A stretch of 64,000 nt of DNA from a bacterium (GTDB lineage: Bacteria; Electryoneota; RPQS01): positions 62,001-126,000 of the forward strand of contig JADJCU010000006.1 of NCBI GenBank assembly GCA_016703065.1, read 5' to 3'. A model generated the notes under the pieces. That model worked only from the letters and a program-made list of their open reading frames with translations, was not told where the DNA came from and did no database searches. Position numbers and translations under genes: made by a program. This document shows positions 46,596 through 55,673 of the stretch, in pieces (position 1 is the stretch's first letter; each line of letters opens with the position of its first letter).

Positions 46596-46652
46596 GAGAC
46601 CGCGAGGTCTCCAAAGACCTCTGCTGTCCGGGCAGAGGCTTTTTGTCTTTTC
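46596..46652 (+). promoter_or_regulatory. Attenuator-like leader with terminator upstream of guaB
   Basis: Three mutually exclusive helices can be drawn. Helix 1:2 is GAGACC (46596-46601) with GGTCTC (46606-46611) around a GCGA tetraloop. Helix 2:3 is GAGGTCT (46604-46610) with AGACCTC (46615-46621). Helix 3:4 is CCTCTGC (46618-46624) with GCAGAGG (46632-46638), followed by CTTTTTGTCTTTT, a good intrinsic terminator. Helix 2:3 would prevent both others, so it has the layout of a terminator/antiterminator switch. It fills the 117-base gap between the peptidase gene and guaB. A plain terminator for the upstream operon is the simpler alternative. I see no known purine aptamer. Confidence 0.6.
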
Positions 46653-46684
46653 ATACACTGGGTGTTTTTGCGACAAGGAAATCT

Positions 46685-48166
46685 ATGAACACGCATTCGA
46701 GCCGCATCGTCGGAATCGGTTTAACCTATGACGACGTGTTGCTTATTCCTGCGGCCTCTGAAGTTCTTCCTTCTGAGGTCGACGTATCTTCGCGGCTGAC
46801 ACAGCGCATTCGAATCAACGTGCCGTTGGTATCGGCGGCAATGGATACAGTCTCCGAATCGGAGCTCTGTATTGCGCTGGCCCGACAGGGTGGAATAGGA
46901 GTCATTCACAAAAACATGACTGCCGAAGAGCAGGCCATGGAGGTGGATCGCGTCAAGCGCAGCGAGTCGGCCGTAATCTATGAACCCTATACTCTGCCGC
47001 CGACGGCTACACTTGCTGATGCGCAAGCGCTTAAGCGGGCCAAGGGTGTGAGCGGCATTCCAATCGTAGAGGAAGACGGCACGCTTGTCGGGATCATCAC
47101 GGACCGCGACATGCGATTTGAGACAGATTCTGCTACGCCCGTGGTGAGGATGATGACGCCGCGCAAGAGGTTGATTACCGCACCGCTGGCGACAGAATTG
47201 CCCGAGGCCGAGAAGATACTCCAAACGCATCGAATTGAGAAGCTCTTGCTGGTCACTGAGACCGGACATTTGGCCGGACTCGTGACCGTAAAGGACATTC
47301 GTAAGCGCAGCCAGTTTCCGAACGCGTGCAAAGACAAAGAGGGAAGGCTGCGCGTCGCAGCGGCAATCGGAATCGGAGCAGACGCCGATGAGAGAGCGGC
47401 GATGCTGGTTCGGGAAGACGTTGATGTGTTAGTAATTGATTCTGCGCATGGGCATTCGCGCAACGTTCTGAAAACGGTTGAGCGGTTGCGTGGCCTTTTC
47501 CCAAACGTGGACATTATCGCGGGAAATGTGGTGACAGCAGAAGGGGCGAGGGCGCTGGTCAGCGCAGGTGCGAATGGCGTGAAAGTGGGCGTGGGGCCGG
47601 GGTCGATCTGCACGACCAGGGTAGTAGCGGGGGCAGGTGTTCCTCAGATCACTGCGGTCATGTGGGTTGTGGAGGCGTTGCGTGACTTTGACGTGCCTGT
47701 TATTGCAGATGGAGGCATACGCTATTCGGGAGATATTGCCAAGGCGATTGCAGCTGGTGCCTCCTCGGCCATGATCGGAAGCCTATTTGCGGGAACAGAG
47801 GAAAGCCCTGGCGACACAGTTTTGGTCGAAGGGCGCAGCTACAAGCTGTTTAGAGGCATGGGCTCGATAGGAGCCATGAAAAAAGGATCGGCGGACCGGT
47901 ATTTCCAGTCCGCCGTCGAAGCAAGCGGCAAGTTCGTTCCTGAGGGAATCGAAGGTAAGGTTCCGTATAAGGGAAAGTTAGCCGACACTGTATTCCAGTT
48001 GATCGGCGGGTTGAGAGCTTCAATGGGCTACTGCGGAGTGCGGACGATCGAAGAGATGCGGACGAAGACCCGGTTCATCGAAGCGACTGCAGCGGGCTAT
48101 GTAGAAAGCCACCCGCATGATGTGTCTATTGTGCAGGAAGCGCCCAACTACTCGCGACCCAAGTAG
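46685..48166 (+). CDS. guaB: IMP dehydrogenase
   Basis: GuaB oxidises IMP to XMP, the committed step to guanine nucleotides. The 493-residue protein starts at ATG 46685, after AAGGAA; the frame is open further upstream but that would cover the terminator. The barrel begins 'GLTYDDVLLIPA'. Two CBS repeats occupy about residues 95-210 ('GVSGIPIVEEDGTLVGIITDRDMRF', 'IEKLLLVTETGHLAGLVTVKDI'). The catalytic loop is 'GVGPGSICTTRVVAGAGVPQ' with the active-site Cys. 'VIADGGIRYSGDIAKAIAAGA' and 'FRGMGSIGAM' bind phosphate. The C-terminal flap has 'GYCGVRTIEEM'. The frame is intact. Confidence 0.95.
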   Translation: MNTHSSRIVGIGLTYDDVLLIPAASEVLPSEVDVSSRLTQRIRINVPLVSAAMDTVSESELCIALARQGGIGVIHKNMTAEEQAMEVDRVKRSESAVIYEPYTLPPTATLADAQALKRAKGVSGIPIVEEDGTLVGIITDRDMRFETDSATPVVRMMTPRKRLITAPLATELPEAEKILQTHRIEKLLLVTETGHLAGLVTVKDIRKRSQFPNACKDKEGRLRVAAAIGIGADADERAAMLVREDVDVLVIDSAHGHSRNVLKTVERLRGLFPNVDIIAGNVVTAEGARALVSAGANGVKVGVGPGSICTTRVVAGAGVPQITAVMWVVEALRDFDVPVIADGGIRYSGDIAKAIAAGASSAMIGSLFAGTEESPGDTVLVEGRSYKLFRGMGSIGAMKKGSADRYFQSAVEASGKFVPEGIEGKVPYKGKLADTVFQLIGGLRASMGYCGVRTIEEMRTKTRFIEATAAGYVESHPHDVSIVQEAPNYSRPK

Positions 48167-48174
48167 ATTTCCGG

Positions 48175-48238
48175 ACAAAAAAGAGCCGGTGAATATGCTG
48201 TGGCCGGAGGGGGACGATTGCCACAAGCTCACCGGCTC
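48175..48238 (-). terminator. Terminator hairpin for rpsT, between convergent genes
   Basis: A 10-bp perfect stem, GAGCCGGTGA (48183-48192) with TCACCGGCTC (48229-48238), encloses a second 6-bp stem TGTGGC (48199-48204) / GCCACA (48220-48225). On the minus strand the outer stem is followed by TTTTTTG (48176-48182 complement), a proper intrinsic terminator for rpsT. On the plus strand there is no T-run, so it would stop guaB transcripts poorly, although the structure may protect their 3' ends. Confidence 0.7.
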
Positions 48239-48258
48239 GGCGGGGGGCTAAGTAAGTA

Positions 48259-48516
48259 CTAAGAATTCAACGAGTTCGCGTGGCGAGCCAAATGTGCCTT
48301 GCGGCGGGCCGCCGTGCGAGGGTGCAGAATACCTTTCGCGGCCATACGATCCAAAGTCACGTAGGCTTCGCTCAACTTGTCGGGAGCAACGGCAGCATCA
48401 GTAACGGCAAGTACGCGCTTTTCAGCGGTACGGCAACGGGCACGGTCGCGGCGATTCCGCTCTCGGGCCTTGGCCGACGTGCGCATCCGCTTTTCACATG
48501 ATTTGTGTTGTGGCAT
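48259..48516 (-). CDS. rpsT: 30S ribosomal protein S20
   Basis: S20 is an all-helical primary 16S rRNA-binding protein. The 85-residue product is Arg/Lys-rich: 'HKSCEKRMRTSAKARERNR', a middle 'KLSEAYVTLDRMAAKGILHPRTAARRKAHLARH', which is the S20 signature, and a short Asn/Ser end. It is the only clear gene on the minus strand and stands alone with its own promoter (48608-48636) and terminator (48175-48238). A monocistronic rpsT is usual. The frame is intact. Confidence 0.92.
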   Translation of the reverse strand: MPQHKSCEKRMRTSAKARERNRRDRARCRTAEKRVLAVTDAAVAPDKLSEAYVTLDRMAAKGILHPRTAARRKAHLARHANSLNS

Positions 48517-48607
48517 TCTGAGAAAAAATTCTTATCTTGTTGATATTCCTACTGCAAGCAATTTCGACCCGCAAAACGCTGGTTCCCGAAACCGCCCGAA
48601 GTGCCGC

Positions 48608-48636
48608 AATATAAACAAGACTCGAATTAAAGTCAA
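48608..48636 (-). promoter_or_regulatory. Sigma70-type promoter for rpsT
   Basis: On the minus strand, TTGACT (complement of 48631-48636) and TATATT (complement of 48608-48613) are separated by exactly 17 bases. Transcription would begin near 48601, leaving about 85 bases of leader before the rpsT ATG at 48516. The -35 box ends directly against the sirtuin start codon at 48637, so any divergent promoter would overlap it. The rest of the 120-base gap shows nothing else definite. Confidence 0.7.
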
Positions 48637-49391
48637 GTGAAGGATTTCACGCTTCCGCCAGAACTACTTGATAAGCTGAGTGATACGATGCGTATCGCCG
48701 TTTTGACTGGTGCCGGTATTTCAGCGGAGTCCGGCTTGGGTACCTTTCGCGGGAAAGATGGGAACTGGAACAAGTTGCGGCCAGAGGAGTTGGCCAGTAT
48801 GGAAGGGTTCATGGCCAACCCGGAATTGGTTTGGGAATGGTATACGTATCGTCGCACGCTTCTGGAAACAGCCCGGCCCAATCCAGCGCATCTGGCCCTA
48901 ACCAGGAGTGGGAGGCGAGTTGTAACGCGTTCTCACTGATTACGCAAAACGTTGACGGGCTGCATCAGGCGGCAGGGAATCGCAATGTCCTCGAATTACA
49001 CGGGAATATCAGAGTCAATCGCTGTCTTTCGTGCGGCCGCGAACTCGACCACGAACCCGAGCAGTACGTCCGAGGAGTGCCCTATTGCGCGTGCGGGGGA
49101 AAGCTACGGCCCGGCGTCGTTTGGTTTGGCGAGATGCTGCCCGAACGTGTTTTGGAGCAGGCATTCAATGATGCGCGAGCTTGTGACCTGTTTGTTGTGA
49201 TCGGAACGTCGTCGGTCGTCTATCCTGCTGCCTCGCTTCCGGAGATTGCACATGAATCAGGCGCCCTGACTATTGAAGTGAATCTTGAGCCGACGCCGTT
49301 CACACCGAACGCCGATTTTCACCTTGGCGCCACCGCAAGTGCGGCGGTGCCTGCCCTCGTCAACTGTTGGAAGGCCTGCAACAAGAGCTGA
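48637..49391 (+). CDS. cobB: NAD-dependent protein deacylase (sirtuin, CobB-like), frameshifted
   Basis: Sirtuins remove acyl groups from lysines while consuming NAD. The start is GTG 48637. The NAD-binding motif 'AVLTGAGISAESGLGTFRG' is followed by 'LVWEWYTYRR', as in class III (CobB-type) deacylases. The frame breaks near 48897. It resumes as 'FSLITQNVDGLHQAAGNRNVLELHGNI' with the catalytic His, a zinc module with 'CLSC' and 'CACG', then 'RPGVVWFGEMLPE' and 'VIGTSSVVYPAASL', ending at 49391. The 'Y..R' pair after the first helix suggests activity on succinyl/malonyl groups. The combined length of about 251 residues is normal. Confidence 0.88.
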
Positions 49392-49399
49392 ACCCTATT

Positions 49400-51825
49400 G
49401 TGAAGAACCCGCTGTCCTTGAGAAGACTCCTGTATGTGTCCGCGTGCGCTTTGCTCTTTGCCGCGGCAATGTCGTCGGGCTGTGCGTATTACAACACGTT
49501 TTACAACATCAAGAAGGAGTTTCGCGCCGCCGAAAAGCAGACAGAGAAGGCGAATGCGGAGTCGCTGCGCTCGGCCGCCAACCTGCGGGTCCGGATCGGC
49601 CCGGGCAGAATATGGGACCCATTCAGCAATACCAGGGGATTATTCAATCGTGCGGAAAGCTACTCGAATTCTACCCGAAGAGCAAGTGGATTGACGATGC
49701 ACTGATGGTGATGGGAATCAGCTATTACAGGCTCCAAGACTTTCCACGCGCCGAGCGAAAGTTCACCGAGCTCGTTACGATCTTTCCCAAGAGTAGGCAC
49801 GCCGAAATGGCGAGCATCTGGCGCGCGCGGTCGCTGGTGGCACAAAGCAAACTCGATCTTGCTGAACAGGTCCTCGCAAACGAGGAATCGAAGTTCACGT
49901 CGCCCGGAGTGAAAGCTGCGTCGTATCGGACTCGGGCCGAGATATCTGAAGCGAGTAATCAGCCATCTGAAGCGGTCACCTTTCTTGAACAGATCCGTAA
50001 CATCTCCTACGACCGCGCTGAAAAGGCGACGGACTCTTTGCGATTGGGGCGGTCGTACACCGCGCTGTCGCGCAATGACGACGCGCGGTCCGCATTGAAT
50101 CGCTGCTTGGATTTGACACGTTCGACTGACGAGGCATTTCAAGCGCGCAAGATGTTGGCCGACCTTGCTGCCAGCGAGAACAAGTACGTCGACGCCAAGG
50201 CTCAGTTGATTCCCATGCGTACTGATCGCCGGTTTTCCGAAATGCTTGGCAAGATCGATATTGAACTTGGGCGTGTTGAGGCGCGAATCGGCGACCCCGA
50301 GACCGCAATCCGGATGCTCGAGCATTTTTGCGCATCGGCTACTCAAGGCGAAGATAAGGCGATCGCCTATTTCATGCAAGGAGAAGTGGCTCGCGACCGA
50401 CTTGCGCAGTTTGTCCTGGCGAAGGCAAAGTTTGACAGCGTCGCCGGCGCAGGCGCGTCCCGCGCGCTTCAAGATTCCGCACGGCAAGCGGCCGCGCAAG
50501 TACAATCGGGGTTGAGTGCGCTCGAGCGCATTCCGGCGCTGAAGGATAGCTTACAACTCCTCCTCGATAACTGGCCGCAGTTTGAAGAGCCGTTGGAACA
50601 GCGGAATGACTCTTCGGATTCAACCGAGTATACTCCACAATCAGGTTCATTGGACACGGTATCCGCCAACACTCAAATCGCGACGGTCGAGAGCCCTGAT
50701 TCATCTGCGGTGATGACGGTTGATTCGAGTACGACCGACCTTGCTGTTGATTCGACCGTCGCGGCTCAAGTGGACATTACTGAAGATGTCGCTCCGCAGA
50801 TGGACACCCTTGCCGCAGCTCCGGAAAATGAGTCGATGGCCGGTTCAACTGATTCAGTCTCGGCTGCCGTAGATAGCAATTTCATCGCTGTTGTGGACGA
50901 CGCGGGAAGCGATGGAGTCGAGCGCGAGCTTAGCCCTGCAGAGATGATCGCAGATTCGATCATGCGTGAACTTGCGCGGCAGGACTCGATTAAGCGCGCT
51001 GAGCGGGCGCACCAGGACAGTCTGCGGATGGCCAGTGTTGTGGACAGTGTCGCCCCGCCCTCGAACGAGGCATCAGTGCCCAAGGGACCGACCGAAGCGG
51101 AGCAGTATTTAGAGCGTGTGCGCTCGATGAGCCGGAGACTTGTGTCGACGCATCTCGAAGCTGCGTCCTTCTTTGACCTCGTCGCGCGCAATATGGACAG
51201 CACTCTTGTACACCTCGAGGCCGCGCTCGCCGTTCCGGATTCGTCAGACGAGCACTGGCGCGCGTATGCCCAGTTGGGAATGGTGTTGATTGAACAGGAT
51301 GCCGATGCCGAGCGCGGTCGTGCTCTATTGCAAGATGTCGCTGGCGCCGATGCCGCGCCGCGAGCGCTTAGGAATACAACGAGACAGAAACTTGGCTTGG
51401 AAGAACTTCCGCCCATCGAGACGGAGCAAAGCGCCGCGCTGAGACGGGCCGAACAAACCCTGCTTTCGGGTAGTTCGATCGAGGAGGTCATTACATCGTA
51501 TCAAGAGACGGCGCAGATCGACAGTGTTAGCCTTGAGGGGTGCCGCTCGTTACATGCAATCGCCTTCTTGCAAGAATTCAAAATGCGCGACTACGACGCA
51601 GCGCGGTCGACGCACGAGGCATTGGCACGACTATTCCCCGATTCATCGTTTGCGCAAGTCTCGCGCACCAAAGTTGCCGAGCCTGACACGAATTCGATCT
51701 TCCTTCTTAGCGATGCCGTGTTGGAGTCGACGTACCAGCCCGCATCGGAACTGCTTTCGGCTGAATCTGATTCAACGGGTTGGCCGCCCGAGATTGAAAC
51801 GTTGCGAGGGCGGCGCTTCCGATAG
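49400..51825 (+). CDS. Large TPR lipoprotein with Ser/Asp-rich linker, frameshifted
   Basis: An outer-membrane or periplasmic lipoprotein of about 808 residues. The GTG at 49400 begins a signal peptide whose lipobox 'MSSGC' is followed by 'AYYNTFYNIKKEF', a start seen in FCB lipoproteins. The frame breaks near 49640. Then come BamD-like TPRs: 'YQGIIQSCGKLLEFYPKSKWIDDALMVMGISYYRLQDFPRAERKF'. Residues of about 400-570 are an acidic Ser/Thr/Asp/Val-rich linker ('DSSAVMTVDSSTTDLAVDST'), and a second helical region closes the protein. This could be a scaffold connecting outer membrane and periplasm; the BamD likeness is limited to the N-terminal TPRs. It lies between the sirtuin and cdsA. Confidence 0.75.
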
Positions 51826-52637
51826 TGTCGAATCTCACACTGCGCCTGCTATCGGCCGGAGTCGGTGTTCCCGTTCTGCTCTATTGTTCGGCGGTGGGCG
51901 GACCGTGGCTAACCGTTCTGATCGCCGGATTGCAGATGCTGCTGCTTCGCGAGTGGAGTGTGTTTGCGACTGCGCTGGGTGTCGACCTGCGGCCAGCGCT
52001 TCTTGTTCTCGCTGTTGCTGCGGTTGATGTGTTCGTCTTGAGTTCACACGGAGCGCTCCAGATCGGGATCGCCCTATTGGGAGTGTACCTGTGGATTGCG
52101 TCGACCGTTTTCAGCACGCAGCGCATGCCGCTCTTACAGATTGGTCTGGGCGCACTGTTTCTAGTCTACGTCGCCCTGCCATTAGCGCTCTGGTTTCCAC
52201 TGCATGAGCACTCTAGTTCGGCACTTCACGGCAAGTGGGGCGCGTTAACGCTCCTTCTGGTGGCCACGTGGCTATGCGATTCCGCAGCGTATTTCGCAGG
52301 ACGCGCGATGGGTCGACACAAACTCTACCCCGAAGCGAGTCCGAACAAGACCGTAGAAGGAGCGATCGGTGGTGTACTCGCGTCAGGGTTTGTCCTGCCC
52401 GCAGTGAAGCTGCTCGGCATGGCCGACCCGGCTCCACTCGATTACCTCGTGCTTCCTATTGCGGTCGGAGTGGCGGGCCAGATCGGTGATCTGATCGAAT
52501 CACTTATGAAGCGCGAGGCGAAGGTCAAGGATACGTCCCAGTTGATCCCGGGCCACGGAGGTTTCCTCGATCGCTTTGACTCGCTGTTGCTTTCAACGCC
52601 ACTGTATCTTTCCTACCTTTATCTTACCCGGCCTTGA
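51825..52637 (+). CDS. cdsA: Phosphatidate cytidylyltransferase CdsA
   Basis: CdsA makes CDP-diacylglycerol from phosphatidate and CTP in the inner membrane. The 270-residue protein has about seven membrane helices and the signature near the C-terminus, 'GQIGDLIESLMKREAKVKDTSQLIPGHGGFLDRFDS', in which the Asp/Lys/Asp residues bind metal and substrate. 'DSAAYFAGRAMGRHKL' with 'SPNKTVEGAIGG' is the other family block. The start is GTG 51825, overlapping the upstream stop by one base. It uses the product of plsC. The frame is intact. Confidence 0.93.
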   Translation: MSNLTLRLLSAGVGVPVLLYCSAVGGPWLTVLIAGLQMLLLREWSVFATALGVDLRPALLVLAVAAVDVFVLSSHGALQIGIALLGVYLWIASTVFSTQRMPLLQIGLGALFLVYVALPLALWFPLHEHSSSALHGKWGALTLLLVATWLCDSAAYFAGRAMGRHKLYPEASPNKTVEGAIGGVLASGFVLPAVKLLGMADPAPLDYLVLPIAVGVAGQIGDLIESLMKREAKVKDTSQLIPGHGGFLDRFDSLLLSTPLYLSYLYLTRP

Positions 52638-53383
52638 CCACTTCGCGCGCTGACACACAACCGAATTCTGCCCAACTCACGTCCGTGTACGACGGCGCGA
52701 ATCCGCGAGTCGTTGAGATGTTTGACCGGATTTCTGGAACATATGACCGCTTGAATCGGCTGTTTTCGCTCGGGGTGGATCGCGTGTGGCGAAAATCCGC
52801 CGTACGAGCGTTGCAGCTCAAACCGGGAATGCGCGTGCTCGATTGCAGCGCGGGCACCGGAGACATGTCATTCGAGGCGCACCGTCAATGTCCCGGAGTG
52901 TACACGACACTGTATGACCCTGCGGCGACTATGCTTGAGCTTGCTGATGCAAAAGCAAAGAAGCTCGGGATAACGACCTACGACTTGACATGCGGTTCGG
53001 CCGAGAAGATCAGCGTGGCAGATGAACAGTATGACCGGTACATGGTCGCTTTTGGAATTCGCAATTTTCGTGATCTGGGACTGGGACTTCGGGAACTCCA
53101 TCGCATCTTGAAACCGGGTGGCTGCGGAGTCATACTCGAATTCACGCCGGATAGGTCGGCGGTGATCGACCGGCTGTTTCGCGCATACATGTGGTGGGTT
53201 ATGCGACCCTTGGGCGGAATGGTCTCGAACGACCGGGAAGCGTATCGCTACTTGGCCGAGACGATCCAACGCTTTCCATCGTCGACCCGATTGCTTGAGA
53301 TGTACCATGAGGCGGGATTCAGCCGTGTTGAGGCGGTACCCCTATCCTTAGGAATCGCCACGCGGTTCCTTTTGACGAAATGA
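52634..53383 (+). CDS. menG: Demethylmenaquinone (ubiquinone) C-methyltransferase
   Basis: SAM-dependent methyltransferase for the last step of menaquinone synthesis. Starting at TTG 52634 (overlap with cdsA), the 249-residue protein shows 'VVEMFDRISGTYDRLNRLFSLGVDRVWRKSAV', the UbiE/MenG N-signature. The SAM loop is 'MRVLDCSAGTGDMSFEA'. 'YMVAFGIRNFRDLGLGLRELHRILKPGG' is the second signature. A menaquinone role is assumed because this lineage usually lacks ubiquinone. The frame is intact. Confidence 0.9.
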   Translation: MTTSRADTQPNSAQLTSVYDGANPRVVEMFDRISGTYDRLNRLFSLGVDRVWRKSAVRALQLKPGMRVLDCSAGTGDMSFEAHRQCPGVYTTLYDPAATMLELADAKAKKLGITTYDLTCGSAEKISVADEQYDRYMVAFGIRNFRDLGLGLRELHRILKPGGCGVILEFTPDRSAVIDRLFRAYMWWVMRPLGGMVSNDREAYRYLAETIQRFPSSTRLLEMYHEAGFSRVEAVPLSLGIATRFLLTK

Positions 53384-53390
53384 GCACAGA

Positions 53391-55673
53391 ATGCTCACAA
53401 CGCAGGAACTACGCCTGGCCGATCTTCCTGCACTCGGCCCAGCAGCCGCAGCGCTGACTGGAGCGATAGCAGCGCTAGTCATCCCGGTCGATCGGGAAAC
53501 CGGAATCGCGATTGCTGCGTTATGCGGTCTTGTGGCGATTGCGTTGCTTCTAACGGTGAAGTCTCGAAGCCGAGGCGCGTGGGCGGCTTACATGACAGTG
53601 GCCGCGCTCGTCTGGACGACTGCGCAATGCGATATCGCCCGCGATGAGCGCGAACTGCTAATTCGACATGATCCCGACACCGCGATAGTCTCCTTTCGCG
53701 GTGTTGTTGCATTAATCGAGGAGACTGGTGGAAGCAGAGTTGAGCGACTATGGTGCGAGCGCGTGCGGCTCGATCTGGCTGACACGACGATCATATCAGG
53801 CAATCTGCGAATTCGTCTCACGATGCCGCTTGCAGCGGCCAGTTCAATACGAGTTGGTGACGCGATCGCGTGCGCGGTGCGAATTGAGACGGTGCAGGAA
53901 CGGCAGCGGAACTCCGTTCGTGAATTGATGTGGTCGCTGCGCACGTTAATTTGGGCCGATGCACGGCTGGTTGATGATGCAAGTCTGGTGGTCGCAAACG
54001 GAGAAGGCGGAGTCAGGGCGACTGTCCACGACGTGCGCCAGTCAATTTTGCACCGGCTTGCGATTACCCTGTCGCCTGACGCGGCGGCGATCGCAGGCGC
54101 TTTGTTGATTGGATCGCGCGAAGCATTGTCGAGCGAATTCAGATCTGATCTGCAAGTGACCGGATTGGCGCATCTCTTTGCCTTAAGCGGTCTGAACACA
54201 GGGTTGATTGTTTCGCTATGCTGGATGGTGCTGGCGTGGCTGTTTGTGCCGCGGCGCGCGCGTTACGTCATCCTGCTTGGCGTCCTTATCTGCTACACGC
54301 TGCTGGGTTTGTCCGTGCCGTCGCTTTTTCGTTCGGCAGTCATGGCAGGCCTGTGGATTTTGGGACGACTGCTGGCAAAAGCGAGTCATCCGGCGAACTT
54401 GCTGCTCTTTGCATTTGCGGTAGAGCTATTCTTCTGGCCGCTGCATTTGCTGGACGCGGGATTCTTGTTGAGTTACCTATCGATGGCGGGAATCTTGACT
54501 GCGTATGTGGCGCTGATGAAGCCGTTTCAAGACCTGCTCGCAGCGGGCAAGCCCGGTATGCGACGTAAGATCGCTGATACGCTTTCGAGCACGTTTGGCG
54601 CTCAACTGGCCACCGCGCCGGTCGCTGCCCTCTTGTTTTCGCGCGTGCCGGGACTCGCGATTTTCGCCAACGTCGTTGCGATTCCCGTGTTTTCGCTATT
54701 GCTTGTCTTAGTGCTGTTGTTGCTTATCACCAGTCCGGTTTCGTCCGCCCTTGCCGCACCCTTTGCGCAGGCGATCGAGGCGATCGTCTGGGGTTTTGCC
54801 AAGATGTCTTCAATAGTCGCAGATGTTCCGGGCGCAGGACACCAGCTGACAGGTCCAATGTGGTGTGCAGTAGCGGCATTTGCCGCGCAATGTGCGGCAA
54901 TTGTCATGTTTCTGCGGGCGCGCCGCCTTGCAGGGGCGCTCCTGACTCTCATCGGACTGAATCTAATGCTTTGGCCCGGGTTCTTCTCGAAAAGCGATAT
55001 GCCTACGGTCAGATTGTACGGCAGTGGCAACGAGAGCATTGCGCTCTATACCAGCGGCGATTTTGCGTTTCTGTCAGGCTTCGGTGCGGAATGGGAAGGA
55101 GAACGCAATGCGGCACTATTGCGGGAGGAGTTGTTGCGGAACAGTACCATCCATGTTGACGCGGCGGTGGTAACGAGCGAAAAAGCTCATGTTGTCGGAG
55201 GAGCGCTCGCGATCCTTGATCAGCTATCGGCGGGAGTAGTCGTAGACTTCTCCACACCGCGCGAGACGATGACAGCGTTTATATTCCGAGCAGCGCTGTT
55301 GTCTCATGATATCGAATTGTGGAGGCCAAGCGCGGGAGACGCATGGTCGTTCACCAACGCGCAACTGGATGTCGTGTGGCCTCCACGCCATGCACGGGGG
55401 AGTGGCTGCGCGTACCGCGTCGTTTCCGGTAGCGCAATCTCGGTGTTTGTGTCTGGAGTGGTGGCAGATAGTCTGCTCATTGGCGCTATTGACGCAACAC
55501 GTGACGCACCACAATTAGTGATTGATATCGACAACGGCGTAGTTCTGCGAGATGGAAACATTGATGCGCGCAGCAAAGTCTGGATGTGGGAGCATGGCGA
55601 ATGGCGCGTACGTCCTTCGGACTCAGAGAGCTTAATGCGGATTTGGTCGCTCCCGGGTCATGATGAAGCTTAG
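53391..55673 (+). CDS. comEC: ComEC/Rec2-type DNA uptake channel, with degenerate C-terminal hydrolase domain
   Basis: ComEC forms the inner-membrane channel for single-stranded DNA during natural transformation. The 760-residue protein has hydrophobic N-terminal helices, a DUF4131-like OB region (about residues 60-190) and the competence domain (about 215-480) with 'GLAHLFALSGLNTGLIVSLCW' near residue 258 and 'SVPSLFRSAVMAGLW'. Residues of about 540-740 occupy the place of the metallo-beta-lactamase domain. There the usual 'DVGQGD' and 'THxHxDH' are replaced by 'YGSGNE' and 'VVTSEKAHVVGG', so the metal ligands are missing. The nuclease activity proposed for this domain is therefore unlikely. 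The frame is intact, so this is not a sequencing artefact. Confidence 0.85.
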   Translation: MLTTQELRLADLPALGPAAAALTGAIAALVIPVDRETGIAIAALCGLVAIALLLTVKSRSRGAWAAYMTVAALVWTTAQCDIARDERELLIRHDPDTAIVSFRGVVALIEETGGSRVERLWCERVRLDLADTTIISGNLRIRLTMPLAAASSIRVGDAIACAVRIETVQERQRNSVRELMWSLRTLIWADARLVDDASLVVANGEGGVRATVHDVRQSILHRLAITLSPDAAAIAGALLIGSREALSSEFRSDLQVTGLAHLFALSGLNTGLIVSLCWMVLAWLFVPRRARYVILLGVLICYTLLGLSVPSLFRSAVMAGLWILGRLLAKASHPANLLLFAFAVELFFWPLHLLDAGFLLSYLSMAGILTAYVALMKPFQDLLAAGKPGMRRKIADTLSSTFGAQLATAPVAALLFSRVPGLAIFANVVAIPVFSLLLVLVLLLLITSPVSSALAAPFAQAIEAIVWGFAKMSSIVADVPGAGHQLTGPMWCAVAAFAAQCAAIVMFLRARRLAGALLTLIGLNLMLWPGFFSKSDMPTVRLYGSGNESIALYTSGDFAFLSGFGAEWEGERNAALLREELLRNSTIHVDAAVVTSEKAHVVGGALAILDQLSAGVVVDFSTPRETMTAFIFRAALLSHDIELWRPSAGDAWSFTNAQLDVVWPPRHARGSGCAYRVVSGSAISVFVSGVVADSLLIGAIDATRDAPQLVIDIDNGVVLRDGNIDARSKVWMWEHGEWRVRPSDSESLMRIWSLPGHDEA

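Noticed and set aside
46643..46684. An earlier in-frame start for guaB at 46643
   Set aside because: It would place the start inside the T-run of the terminator hairpin, and the extra 14 residues are not part of the IMP dehydrogenase fold. ATG 46685 follows an AAGGAA site.
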